Below, in pieces: positions 15,338 to 24,372 of a stretch of DNA of 64,000 nucleotides (positions within the stretch are counted from its first letter, which is position 1; each line of letters opens with the position of its first letter). The notes below the pieces were generated by a model that saw only the letters and a program-made list of their open reading frames with translations, had not been told where the DNA came from and ran no database searches. Source of the DNA: Sneathiella sp. (GTDB taxonomy: Bacteria > Pseudomonadota > Alphaproteobacteria > Sneathiellales > Sneathiellaceae); assembly GCA_002706985.1 (NCBI GenBank), contig PAKP01000077.1, positions 44,814 to 108,813 on the forward strand. Direction: 5' to 3'. The position numbers were made by a program, and so were the translations under genes.

Positions 15338-16543
15338 ATGTCCAACGGCACCGAGTTGATCATGCCAAAGCTGGGATTGACCATGACAGAGGGCACAATC
15401 TCTGAATGGCTGATTGCGCCCGGCGACAGCTTCAAGAAAAATGATGTTGTTCTGGTGGTCGAAACGGAAAAGATCGCCAATGAGATAGAGGCACCCGCCG
15501 ATGGTATCCTCAATGATATCCTCGTTCCGGCGGGTAAGACCGTCTCCGTAGGCGTTGCACTCGCGAAGTGGGATGTGGGGCAGGTGTCGTCTCCTCAGAG
15601 AGTCGAGCCTGCAGATATGAAGCCGGCGGAAAAAGCTGAACCATCGTCCACGCCTCATAAGACTGCGGCACCGGCACCAAAAACTTCAACAAACACGAAC
15701 TCGGCAAGGATTATTGCGACGCCGCTCGCAAAGCGTATTGCACGCCAGAATGATATTGATCTCAGCGTCGTTTCGGGGTCCGGTCCGCGGGGTCGCATCA
15801 AGGCGGAGGATGTGCGACGCGCTGTTGCAGAGGGAAAACCGCAGGCTGTCTCCGCCGCAAATGAGCGGCGCAGCCCGACATCCTATGAGGCAACGGTTGC
15901 AAGGCGGCTGACGGAAGCGAAGCGGGACACACCGCATTTCTATCTGTCGACGGAGGTCGACGCCGGAAGATTGCTGACTCTCAGGAAGCAATTGAATGAC
16001 GAGAATGAAGGCCTGAAGATAAGCATAAACCACCTTGTCATTGCCGCCGTCGCCCGGGCGCTTGCGGATAACGAAAAGGCGAACTGCGTCTGGCAGGACG
16101 GCGAAATTCTCGCGCTCGGATCGATTGATGTCGGCGTTGCCGTCAACACGGAAAATGGCCTTTATGCCCCGCTCGTTCGGGATCTGAAGGGGCGCGGTAT
16201 CGCGTCGATCGCGGCCGTTGCCCGAACCATGGTCGAAAAGACGAGGGATGGCCGGTTGTCTTCGGAAGATATGACTGGCGGCGCCACGACGGTCTCCAAC
16301 GCCGGGATGTTCGACGTCACTTACATGAGTTCGATTATCAACCCCGGGCAGTCCTCCATCCTTGGAGTTGGAAGTATCCGCGAGATTTTCCGGCCCAATA
16401 AGAGAGGCAAGCCGGTTCTGAAGCAGGAAATGGGATTAGTGCTCTCTTGCGACCATCGGATTTTCGATGGCGTGAGCGGTCTCGCCTTCCTGAACTCAAT
16501 CAAATCATATCTTGAAAAGCCGCTTAGATTGCTGGTCAACTAG
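15338..16543 (+). CDS. Dihydrolipoamide acyltransferase (E2) of the 2-oxo acid dehydrogenase complex
   Basis: A 401-residue E2 with three parts: an N-terminal lipoyl domain (lipoyl Lys in VETEKIANE, near residue 47), a Pro/Ala/Thr-rich linker (about 88-125), a peripheral subunit-binding domain (ATPLAKRIARQ, GRIKAEDVRRAV), and the C-terminal acyltransferase with the catalytic HRIFDG motif. The start at 15338 is preferred because the longer frame overlaps the hydratase gene. No E3 (dihydrolipoamide dehydrogenase) is encoded in the window, so a shared E3 must come from elsewhere in the genome. Confidence 0.94.
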   Translation: MSNGTELIMPKLGLTMTEGTISEWLIAPGDSFKKNDVVLVVETEKIANEIEAPADGILNDILVPAGKTVSVGVALAKWDVGQVSSPQRVEPADMKPAEKAEPSSTPHKTAAPAPKTSTNTNSARIIATPLAKRIARQNDIDLSVVSGSGPRGRIKAEDVRRAVAEGKPQAVSAANERRSPTSYEATVARRLTEAKRDTPHFYLSTEVDAGRLLTLRKQLNDENEGLKISINHLVIAAVARALADNEKANCVWQDGEILALGSIDVGVAVNTENGLYAPLVRDLKGRGIASIAAVARTMVEKTRDGRLSSEDMTGGATTVSNAGMFDVTYMSSIINPGQSSILGVGSIREIFRPNKRGKPVLKQEMGLVLSCDHRIFDGVSGLAFLNSIKSYLEKPLRLLVN

Positions 16544-16557
16544 AAAAGGGAAGAATA

Positions 16558-17730
16558 ATGGATTTCCGGTTATCCGAAGAGCAAAAGATGATTGCTACGA
16601 CCGCCTATCGGATCGGCGAGGAGTTCGGTCTCAGTTACTGGCGGGAGCAGGATGAGAAAAAGGCCTTTCCGACAGAGCTTTGGCAGGCAGTTTGCGGCGC
16701 CGGACTGGCGGGCGTTGCGCTGCCCGAGGAGTATGGCGGGGCAGGTCAGGGAATGCTGGAAATGGCATTGATTGTCGAAAATCTCTCCGCCAGTGGTGGC
16801 GGATCGACGCTGGGCCAGCTGTTCATGATCAATCCGATATTCGGGGGCGTGACGATTTCCAAATACGGCACGGAGAAAATGAAGCAGGAGCTTCTGCCGA
16901 AGCTGGTCTCCGGCGAGATCAACTTCTGCATGGCCTTGACTGAGGCGCGGGCGGGAAGCAACAGTCTGGAACTTAAAACATTCGCGGATGAGGATGGTGA
17001 CGGCTGGCGTTTGAATGGTGAGAAACTTTGGATTACGGCGGTTGACCACGCCCAGAAGATGCTGGTCATTGCCAGGACAAAAAAGGTCGAAGACGTTCAA
17101 AAGCGCACGGACGGCTTATCCATGTTCATGATTGATGTGGACCGTGAGGGCCTGACATATCATCCGATTGACAAGGTCGGGACGCGTACCCTGTCTTCCT
17201 GTTCTGTTTTCTTCGATGAAGTCCGGATCGAGCCGGAAGAACTTGTCGGAACATTGCATGGCGGATGGAAGGAGCTACTTGATACTCTGAATACAGAGCG
17301 TATCGTAACGACAGCCGGACTGGTCGGGGCCGGGGATCTCGCCCTCCGCCTCGCCGTTGCTTACGCGAATGACCGAAAAGTTTTTGGCGATAAACCGGTG
17401 AGCGCCTATCAGGGAATCCAGTTTCCACTGGCCCAGGCAAAGGCAGAAATTGAATCCGCCCGTCTGCTGAACTACAAAGCCGCCGCCCAGTTTGATATCG
17501 GTGAGCCGTTCGGAAGCGAAGCCAACGCGGCGAAGCTGATTGCGGCGCAGGCGGTTGCGAATGCGACGGAAAGGTCGATGCAGGCCATGGGCGGCATGGG
17601 GTATGCTACTGAGTCTCATCTTGAACGGCTTTGGCGGGATGCACGCTTGTTCCGCTTCGCACCCGTCTCGGAAGAGATGATTTTGAACTTCATCGCCATT
17701 CATGATCTCGGGATGCCGCGGTCCTATTGA
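16558..17730 (+). CDS. Acyl-CoA dehydrogenase, helix-G-glutamate type
   Basis: A 390-residue FAD-dependent acyl-CoA dehydrogenase, 14 bases after E2. It shows MALTEARAGSNS for FAD binding, LWITAV, DRKVFGDKPV and a C-terminal helical domain. The canonical catalytic motif at the C-terminus is replaced by FRFAPVSEEM. Glu247 in NTERIV lies at the helix-G position used by isovaleryl-CoA dehydrogenase. This favours a short branched substrate, which would match a 2-oxo acid dehydrogenase feeding branched acyl-CoA, but that is inference. Confidence 0.92.
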   Translation: MDFRLSEEQKMIATTAYRIGEEFGLSYWREQDEKKAFPTELWQAVCGAGLAGVALPEEYGGAGQGMLEMALIVENLSASGGGSTLGQLFMINPIFGGVTISKYGTEKMKQELLPKLVSGEINFCMALTEARAGSNSLELKTFADEDGDGWRLNGEKLWITAVDHAQKMLVIARTKKVEDVQKRTDGLSMFMIDVDREGLTYHPIDKVGTRTLSSCSVFFDEVRIEPEELVGTLHGGWKELLDTLNTERIVTTAGLVGAGDLALRLAVAYANDRKVFGDKPVSAYQGIQFPLAQAKAEIESARLLNYKAAAQFDIGEPFGSEANAAKLIAAQAVANATERSMQAMGGMGYATESHLERLWRDARLFRFAPVSEEMILNFIAIHDLGMPRSY

Positions 17731-17763
17731 TCATTCGGGCGAGGTTGAGGGGAGGGTTTTGAA

Positions 17764-19254
17764 ATGGTCAATCTCAGCAGCTTTCTGAAATACCACGCGC
17801 AACGTTGGCCTGAAAACACAGCCATCGTTTATGGGGAGAGCCGTATCAGCTATGGTGCGCTCTGGGAGCGTGTCGGGCAACTCGCCCGGTTTCTTGCGGA
17901 GCAGGGGATTGGCAAGGGGGATGTTGTCGCTGTTTTCATGAAGAACAGTCCGGCCTTTATCGAAATTGCCTGCGCCACCAGCTACCTCGGCGCTGTTTTT
18001 CTCCCTATAAACTATCGCCTGGCGACAGACGAGGTGGCCTATATCGTCGAGAATGCAAAAGCCTCTCTCCTGATCGGAGATGCGGAGTTTGACGATATCC
18101 TGCAAGTTAATATTCCAAGGCATATTTTATCCGAGACAATGCAGGAAAATATCCTTGAATTCTCAGGGGTGGAGGGTGAGGTTCCCGAGCCGTGCTTTGT
18201 CCGGCCCGATGACCTTTTCCGCCTCATGTATACTTCGGGAACGACTGACCGGCCAAAAGGCGTCATGCATAGCTATGACAATTTCTATTGGAAAAGCATG
18301 GAGCATGTGGTCGTACTCGGATTGAGCCAGCAGACCCGGCTGCTTGTGACCGGTCCGCTTTATCATGTTGGCGCGTTTGACCTGCCGGGCATGGCCGTGC
18401 TCTGGCTTGGCGGCATGCTGAAGATTCATCGGGAATATGATCCGCTTGCGGTGCTATCGGCAATCGAGACTGAAAAGCTTACCGGTGCCTGGCTGGCGCC
18501 GATCATGCTCGCAGGAATATTGGAACATCCGGACAAGGGAAACTATGACGTTGGCAGTCTGGAATGGTGTATCGGCGGCGGGGAGAAGACCCCGGAGGGA
18601 CGAATCCTCGAATTCCAGAAGTATTTTACGAACGGGCGGTATATCGATGCCTATGGCCTGACGGAGTCCTGCAGCGGGGACACCTTCATGGAACCCGGAT
18701 GGGAGATTGACAAGATCGGCTCCACCGGTCGCGCGACGCCGCATGTCTCTATCCGGATTGTTGATGACGAAGGGGAGCCGCTTTCCCCGGGCGAGGAGGG
18801 GGAAATATGCCTGCGCGGCCCGAAAGTGACTGAAGGTTACTGGAACGATCCGGCGAAAACGGTGGAAACGCGGATCGGAGATTGGTTCAAGACCGGCGAT
18901 GTCGGGCTGCTGGATGATGACGGGTTCCTCTATCTTACCGATCGCAAGAAGGACATGATCATCTCCGGCGGCGAGAATATCGCTTCATCTGAGCTCGAGC
19001 GCGTGATTTATCAGATGCCGGACGTATTGGAGGCGGCGGTCATTGGCCTGCCGGATGATAAATGGGGGGAAGTGCCGGTAGCCGTCATTGTGCCCAAAGA
19101 GGGCGTGACCTTTGATGAAGAGGCCTTCGTGTCGCATTGCCGGCAGCATCTTGCCGGGTTCAAGGTGCCGAAAAGAGTACTCCTAAAGGACAGCCTGCCG
19201 CGCAATCCGTCAGGCAAGATCCTGAAAAGGGTCCTGCGGGACGAATTTGCCTGA
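17764..19254 (+). CDS. AMP-forming acyl-CoA ligase
   Basis: A 496-residue ANL-superfamily ligase. The phosphate loop reads YTSGTTDRPKG, with Asp where most members have Gly. Other motifs are AYGLTESC, the hinge DRKKDMIISGGENI, and a C-terminal PRNPSGKILKR with the adenylation lysine. It would convert a carboxylic acid to its CoA thioester. It is the last gene of the rightward operon and convergent with a lipoprotein esterase gene after 31 bases. Substrate unknown; it may activate the acid imported by the neighbouring TRAP system. Confidence 0.93.
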   Translation: MVNLSSFLKYHAQRWPENTAIVYGESRISYGALWERVGQLARFLAEQGIGKGDVVAVFMKNSPAFIEIACATSYLGAVFLPINYRLATDEVAYIVENAKASLLIGDAEFDDILQVNIPRHILSETMQENILEFSGVEGEVPEPCFVRPDDLFRLMYTSGTTDRPKGVMHSYDNFYWKSMEHVVVLGLSQQTRLLVTGPLYHVGAFDLPGMAVLWLGGMLKIHREYDPLAVLSAIETEKLTGAWLAPIMLAGILEHPDKGNYDVGSLEWCIGGGEKTPEGRILEFQKYFTNGRYIDAYGLTESCSGDTFMEPGWEIDKIGSTGRATPHVSIRIVDDEGEPLSPGEEGEICLRGPKVTEGYWNDPAKTVETRIGDWFKTGDVGLLDDDGFLYLTDRKKDMIISGGENIASSELERVIYQMPDVLEAAVIGLPDDKWGEVPVAVIVPKEGVTFDEEAFVSHCRQHLAGFKVPKRVLLKDSLPRNPSGKILKRVLRDEFA

Positions 19255-19285
19255 AAGAGGAAGGCGACCGATCCTGCCGACTAGC

Positions 19286-20146
19286 TTAATCGTCTGAGTT
19301 TTCGCGAAAAAACAGGGTCAGATCGTCAATAACCGGTGCTTTATACTCCCAGATCCATGACATTGCGCCAATGATCTCTATATGCCCGATGTCGGAATAG
19401 TATTTTGCCTGAACCTGCCCGCCTTTCTCTTCGATCTTCCGCCGTAACCGCTCCAGATTGTAGGGGGCGACAAGTTCATCATCACGGCCATACAGGAGCA
19501 GCATTGGTGGCTCGCTCCCATCGACGAAGGTTGTTGCTTGCATCTGCGGATATTGAGAGGGCGGGCCGAAGATTATCTTCACATCTTCTGCCTTGGGGGT
19601 AAAAGAATAAGGACCGGCGAGCCCAGCAAATCCTTTGATGGCGGAATTTGTATCGCTCTCTAGATACCGTTCATCAACGATCAGGAGCGAGGCGATATGT
19701 GCCCCGGATGAATGCCCGGCCAGAAAGAGCGTCTCCGGCTTCCCGCGATAGTCTCCGATATTCTTGTGAACCCAGCTTACAGCATTGGCGCCGTCTTCCA
19801 CAAATGCCGGAAACCGGACATCCGGATATTTACGATAATCCGGGATGACGACGATAAATCCTTCTTCCGCGAGAGTAGTGCCGACAAAGGCGAAATCCCC
19901 TTTCTCGCCATTTGTCCATCGGCCACCATAGAAGAAGATAACGACCGGAAGCCTTTCCTCGGTTGCGTGATCCGGTATATAAATATCGAGTGTTTGCTTG
20001 CTTTCTTCGTCAAAGACGATGTCTCTTTCGATGGTTCCCTCAAAAAACGGGACTGGTGCATTTGCGACCGTGATGCCTGCTGAGGTGCAGGCACTGAGCA
20101 AGAACAAACCGGTAAGGAGGAGAAGTGAACAAAATCTCTGGTACAT
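19286..20146 (-). CDS. Alpha/beta-hydrolase lipoprotein (esterase/lipase-like)
   Basis: A 286-residue protein starting at 20146. A lipoprotein signal with lipobox LSAC (Cys near residue 20) places it at the outer or inner membrane, facing the periplasm. The hydrolase fold resembles BD-FAE/hormone-sensitive-lipase-type carboxylesterases: an oxyanion loop FFYGGRW near residue 72, a nucleophile elbow GHSSGAH near 158, an Asp in LYGRDDEL, and a final His in DIGHIEI. It would cleave small esters. It is divergent from the GcvT-type dehydrogenase (103-base gap). Upstream in-frame ATGs would extend into that gene and lose the signal peptide at the N-terminus. Confidence 0.88.
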   Translation of the reverse strand: MYQRFCSLLLLTGLFLLSACTSAGITVANAPVPFFEGTIERDIVFDEESKQTLDIYIPDHATEERLPVVIFFYGGRWTNGEKGDFAFVGTTLAEEGFIVVIPDYRKYPDVRFPAFVEDGANAVSWVHKNIGDYRGKPETLFLAGHSSGAHIASLLIVDERYLESDTNSAIKGFAGLAGPYSFTPKAEDVKIIFGPPSQYPQMQATTFVDGSEPPMLLLYGRDDELVAPYNLERLRRKIEEKGGQVQAKYYSDIGHIEIIGAMSWIWEYKAPVIDDLTLFFRENSDD

Positions 20147-20249
20147 ATGGCAAACACTATCGCGGATGTTTGCGCCATGTCCATTGATATCGTTCGCTTG
20201 GCAGTCCGGGAAGATCGGAGTTTCGAATTTAAAACAGGGGGGTGAAGGC

Positions 20250-22700
20250 ATGAATGAGCTGCCGAAGAAGGCGCGGGCTGTTATTATCGGGGGCGGCGTT
20301 ATTGGCTGCTCGGTTGCCTATCATCTGGGCAAGCTTGGCTGGAAAGATGTTATTCTGCTGGAGCGGAAACAGCTCACCTCCGGAACCACCTGGCATGCGG
20401 CGGGTCTGATCGCGCAGCTTCGTGCCTCGAAAAACATGACCCGGCTGGCGAAATACAGCCGTGAGCTATACAGCAAACTGGAAGCGGAAACCGGCATTGC
20501 GACGGGCCTCAAGCAGAACGGCTCGATCACGGTTGCCCTGACGGAGGAGCGTAAAGAGGAAATCTTGCGTCAGGCTTCCATGGCCCGGGCTTTCGATGTC
20601 GAGGTCGAGGAAATCAGCCCCGCCGAGGTCAAGGCGCGCTATGAGTATCTCAACATCGATGGTGTGAAGGGGGCGGTATGGCTACCGCTCGACGGGCAGG
20701 GGGATCCCGGCAATATCGCTCTTGCCATGGCAAAAGGGGCGCGTCAGTTCGGGGTTCAGATCAGGGAACGGGTGGCGGTTACCCATATCCCCGTTAAGGG
20801 ACACCGTGCCCTTGGTGTTGACTGGCAGGATGAAACGGGTGCCTCCGGTCATATTGAAGCCGACATGGTCGTCAATTGCGGCGGAATGTGGGGACATCAG
20901 ATCGGCCGTATGGCGGGCGTCAATGTGCCCCTGCAGGCCTGCGAGCATTTTTATATCGTCACGGAGAATATTCCGGACCTTCCGCAACTGCCTGTGCTGC
21001 GGGTTCCAGACGAATGCGCCTATTATAAGGAAGATGCGGGGAAGTTCCTGCTCGGCGCATTTGAGCCGGTGGCAAAACCCTGGGGGATGAAGGGCATCCC
21101 GCAGAATTTCGAGTTTGATCAGCTACCCGAGGATTTTGACCATTTCGAGCCGATCCTGAGCGATGCCGTCAATCGGATGCCGGTGCTTGCGGAAGCAGGA
21201 ATTCACACCTTTTTCAACGGGCCTGAGAGTTTTACACCGGATGACGCCTATCACCTTGGTCTGGCGCCAGAGCTTGATAATTTCTGGGTGGCCGCTGGTT
21301 TTAATTCCATCGGTATTCAGTCTGCCGGCGGCGCCGGAATGGCGCTCGCGCAATGGATGGAGGATGGCGCAAAGCCCTTCGACCTTGGCGATGTGGACAT
21401 CGCACGTATGCAGCCCTTTCAGGGGAATCGTCATTATCTGTTTGAACGGTCGAAAGAAACGCTGGGCCTTTTATATGCGGATCATTTCCCGTTCCGCCAG
21501 AAAGCAACGGCACGTGGTATTCGCCGTTCACCGCTGCATCATCATCTGCTGGAGCAGGGCGCGGTGATGGGCGAAAACGCGGGGTGGGAGCGGGCAAACT
21601 GGTTTGCAAATCCGGGACAGGAACGGGAGTACAGATATAGCTGGAAGCGCCAGAACTGGTTTGAAAACGCGGCGGCGGAACATCGGGCCATTCGCGAAAA
21701 TGTAGGCCTTTATGATATGTCCTCATTTGGCAAGCTGCGTGTTGAGGGACCGGATTCAGAAAAGTTTTTAAACTATGTTGCTGGCGGTGATTTTTCGGTT
21801 CCCGTTGGCAAGATTGTCTACACCCAATTCCTGAATGAAAAAGGCGGGATCGAGGCGGATGTCACGGTGACGCGACTGTCCGAAACCGCGTATCTGGCGG
21901 TTACACCGTCAGCGACATGTCTTGCGGATCAGCGCTGGCTGGAAAAGCATGCAGTCGATTATCGCGTCGTTATCACCGATGTGACGGCAGGTGAAGCGGT
22001 CATGGCTGTTATGGGGCCAAACGCGCGCCGACTTCTCAACAAGGTCAGCCCCAACGATTTTTCGAATGCCCATAACCCGTTTGGAACGGCGCAGGATATT
22101 GAGATTGGAATGGGCCTCGCGCGGGCCCATCGCGTCAGTTACGTCGGAGAACTGGGGTGGGAGATTTATGTGTCCACTGACATGGCGGGGCATGTGTTCG
22201 AGACCCTGTTAGAGGCGGGCACCGATCTCGATCTCAAACTATGCGGTATGCATATTATGGATAGTTGCCGGATAGAAAAGGCATTCCGTCATTTTGGTCA
22301 CGATATCACGGCGGGAGACCATGTGATCGATGCCGGACTGGGTTTTGCGGTGAAAACAGGTAAGCCGGATTTTATTGGCCGGGATGCCGTGCTGGCCCGC
22401 AAGGAAACCGGGCCCTTGTCGCGTATCCTGCAGTTCCGCCTGAAGGATCCTGAACCGTTGCTCTTTCATCATGAACCCATTCTGCGTGACGGCAAGGTCG
22501 TGGGCTATATTTGTTCCGGGAGCTATGGCCATACGTTGGGTGGGGCCATCGGGCTTGGCTATGTCCCGTGCAAAGATGAAAGCCCGGAGGAACTGCTAGC
22601 CTCACGTTATGAGATCGAAGTCGCAGGGCGTCTTGTGGCAGCTGAGGCCTCGCTGAAACCCATGTATGATCCGGACTCAAAGCGGGTGAAAGAAGGTTAG
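20250..22700 (+). CDS. Dimethylglycine/sarcosine dehydrogenase-like flavoprotein with GcvT domain
   Basis: An 816-residue two-part enzyme. Residues about 1-400 form a DAO-type FAD domain (dinucleotide motif IIGGGVIGC at 12-20). SGTTWHAAG includes His49, the residue that carries covalent FAD in dimethylglycine and sarcosine dehydrogenases. Residues about 430-816 form a GcvT aminomethyltransferase-like domain that receives the one-carbon unit on tetrahydrofolate. It would oxidise an N-methyl amine such as dimethylglycine or sarcosine. The start at 20250 (GGGGTGAAGGC upstream) is chosen over a longer frame that runs through the divergent gene. No other C1 genes are nearby. Confidence 0.9.
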   Translation: MNELPKKARAVIIGGGVIGCSVAYHLGKLGWKDVILLERKQLTSGTTWHAAGLIAQLRASKNMTRLAKYSRELYSKLEAETGIATGLKQNGSITVALTEERKEEILRQASMARAFDVEVEEISPAEVKARYEYLNIDGVKGAVWLPLDGQGDPGNIALAMAKGARQFGVQIRERVAVTHIPVKGHRALGVDWQDETGASGHIEADMVVNCGGMWGHQIGRMAGVNVPLQACEHFYIVTENIPDLPQLPVLRVPDECAYYKEDAGKFLLGAFEPVAKPWGMKGIPQNFEFDQLPEDFDHFEPILSDAVNRMPVLAEAGIHTFFNGPESFTPDDAYHLGLAPELDNFWVAAGFNSIGIQSAGGAGMALAQWMEDGAKPFDLGDVDIARMQPFQGNRHYLFERSKETLGLLYADHFPFRQKATARGIRRSPLHHHLLEQGAVMGENAGWERANWFANPGQEREYRYSWKRQNWFENAAAEHRAIRENVGLYDMSSFGKLRVEGPDSEKFLNYVAGGDFSVPVGKIVYTQFLNEKGGIEADVTVTRLSETAYLAVTPSATCLADQRWLEKHAVDYRVVITDVTAGEAVMAVMGPNARRLLNKVSPNDFSNAHNPFGTAQDIEIGMGLARAHRVSYVGELGWEIYVSTDMAGHVFETLLEAGTDLDLKLCGMHIMDSCRIEKAFRHFGHDITAGDHVIDAGLGFAVKTGKPDFIGRDAVLARKETGPLSRILQFRLKDPEPLLFHHEPILRDGKVVGYICSGSYGHTLGGAIGLGYVPCKDESPEELLASRYEIEVAGRLVAAEASLKPMYDPDSKRVKEG

Positions 22701-22917
22701 GCGCATTAGAAAATAAGGCAGGATCACTTGACCGGGCTCACAAAAATCCCAAACCCTGCATGACATCTTCCAAGTATTGCCAGTTTGAATATTTACCATC
22801 TGCCTGATTTGCCGTATCTTGTGGTCTAAAGGGTGCTTTCGATACCCTGCCTCAAGGAATTCTCTCCTCTGCGCATTACGGCTTAAAATCAAGAATAATA
22901 CGGTCTGGCAACGCTTC

Positions 22918-23829
22918 ATGGCTTCTTCATCGCGAGTATCTTTTTCTTCTGCGCCAAATGCCGCCATTGGCATCTCAGCAGCATTGATCATCGTGATCAT
23001 ATGGTCTGGCTGGCTGGTTGCCAGCCGTGCCGGGGTCCAGTCCGAACTCACGGTCTATGACATTATGGCGTTTCGCTTTGGAATCTCCGGCCTTCTCGCG
23101 CTGCCTTACGTTTTATATGCGAAGCCATGGCGTCATATGACCATAAGGAACATGGCGCTTGCAGCGGTTGTGACGGGTGTGCCCTACTGTCTAGTCCTTT
23201 TTGCCGCTTTTAACTACGCACCGGCTGCCCATGGGGCAGTTTTCATGAACGGGATTTTGCCTACCCTGGTCATGATATTCGGGTATTTTTTGTTCAAGGA
23301 AAAGCCAAACCGGCAACAGATCATCGGTGCGATCCTGATTATTACCGGCGCCAGTTGCGCTGCATTCGGGGTGTCTGGATTCGATATCGGAAGTACCTGG
23401 CTCGGTGATTTGATGTTTGTTGCTGCCGCCACATTCTTTGTGCTCTATCTGATGATGAACCGGGCATGGCGGCTGTCGGTCAGCCAGATCTGGTTCTGCG
23501 GATCGATCCTGAACGCCCTCGTTTTTGTCCCCGTGTGGTGGCTTTTCCTGCCTACCGGCATCCCGGAGGTTCCGACGGATCAACTATTGCTCCAGATGGG
23601 GTATCAGGGAATTCTCCCCAATATGGTCGGGCTGGTGCTTGTCTCTATCGCGGTGCGGAACGTCGGGCCTTCGGTGACCGCGGCGATCATGTCCGGCGTA
23701 CCGGCCTCCGGTGCGTTGCTTGGCTATATCTTTCTTGGCGAAGAGCTGACGTGGCTGGGGATCATGAGTCTGTTGATCCTGACACCGGGCATTATCATTG
23801 CGAGCCTGCCGTCAAGAGCGAAGCCTTAA
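22918..23829 (+). CDS. EamA/DMT-family membrane transporter
   Basis: A 303-residue integral membrane protein with about ten helices arranged as two EamA repeats (roughly residues 16-145 and 160-295). Motifs include an early IIWSGWLVASR and PASGALLGYIFLGEELTW near the C-terminus, typical of drug/metabolite exporters (RhaT/YdcZ-like). It probably exports or exchanges a metabolite; the substrate is unknown. The start at 22918 is preferred because the upstream extension is short, basic and not membrane-like. The 217-base gap upstream shows no clear regulatory motif. Confidence 0.88.
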   Translation: MASSSRVSFSSAPNAAIGISAALIIVIIWSGWLVASRAGVQSELTVYDIMAFRFGISGLLALPYVLYAKPWRHMTIRNMALAAVVTGVPYCLVLFAAFNYAPAAHGAVFMNGILPTLVMIFGYFLFKEKPNRQQIIGAILIITGASCAAFGVSGFDIGSTWLGDLMFVAAATFFVLYLMMNRAWRLSVSQIWFCGSILNALVFVPVWWLFLPTGIPEVPTDQLLLQMGYQGILPNMVGLVLVSIAVRNVGPSVTAAIMSGVPASGALLGYIFLGEELTWLGIMSLLILTPGIIIASLPSRAKP

Positions 23830-23868
23830 CATATTTGCAAGGTCCGATTGCAAGACGGGCAGGAGGCG

Positions 23869-24357
23869 TCAGGCCGTGACGTCTTCTGCACCTTCGACAC
23901 GCGGTTCCGTCCCTGAGGATTTGACGACCATAACGGGGCAATGCGCCAGACTGGTTACTTTATGTGATACACTGCCGAGCAGTAATCCCTCCAGATCCCC
24001 GTGCCCGCGACCGCCCAGGACGATCAGGTCGACATTGCGCTCCTTGGCGAATTTGACAATGGTCCGCGCCGGCTGACCGCTTTTCACAAAAGCTCGGACA
24101 TTCGTGCAGCCCTGTGACTTAGCAAACTGCTTGCTGGCATCCGCGACTTCCTTGCCGTAGTCCCGCATAACATCATCCATGTTCTCCGGTGTTTCCGGCC
24201 GGACCATGGACATTGACGCTTCAAGCAGGCTGTGGTGCCGGAAGACGGTGATTATTAGAAGTTCACTGTCGGTCAGCTTCTGTAGTTCGGTTGCTTTGCG
24301 CAGTGCCTCGAACGATCCCTTGGAGCCGTCTGAGGGGACAAGAATAGTTTTGAACAT
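23869..24357 (-). CDS. usp: Universal stress protein associated with the ectoine TRAP operon (TeaD-like)
   Basis: A 162-residue UspA-fold protein. The N-terminal strand ILVPSDGSKGS and the ATP-binding loop near the C-terminus (VLGGRGHGDLEGLLLGSVSHKV) match the G-2x-G-9x-G pattern of ATP-binding USPs. It starts 15 bases downstream of the TRAP large permease and is in the same operon. In Halomonas elongata the equivalent gene teaD follows teaABC and down-modulates ectoine uptake. That role is inferred here by synteny. Confidence 0.9.
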   Translation of the reverse strand: MFKTILVPSDGSKGSFEALRKATELQKLTDSELLIITVFRHHSLLEASMSMVRPETPENMDDVMRDYGKEVADASKQFAKSQGCTNVRAFVKSGQPARTIVKFAKERNVDLIVLGGRGHGDLEGLLLGSVSHKVTSLAHCPVMVVKSSGTEPRVEGAEDVTA

Positions 24358-24372
24358 CTTTCTTCCTTTGCC

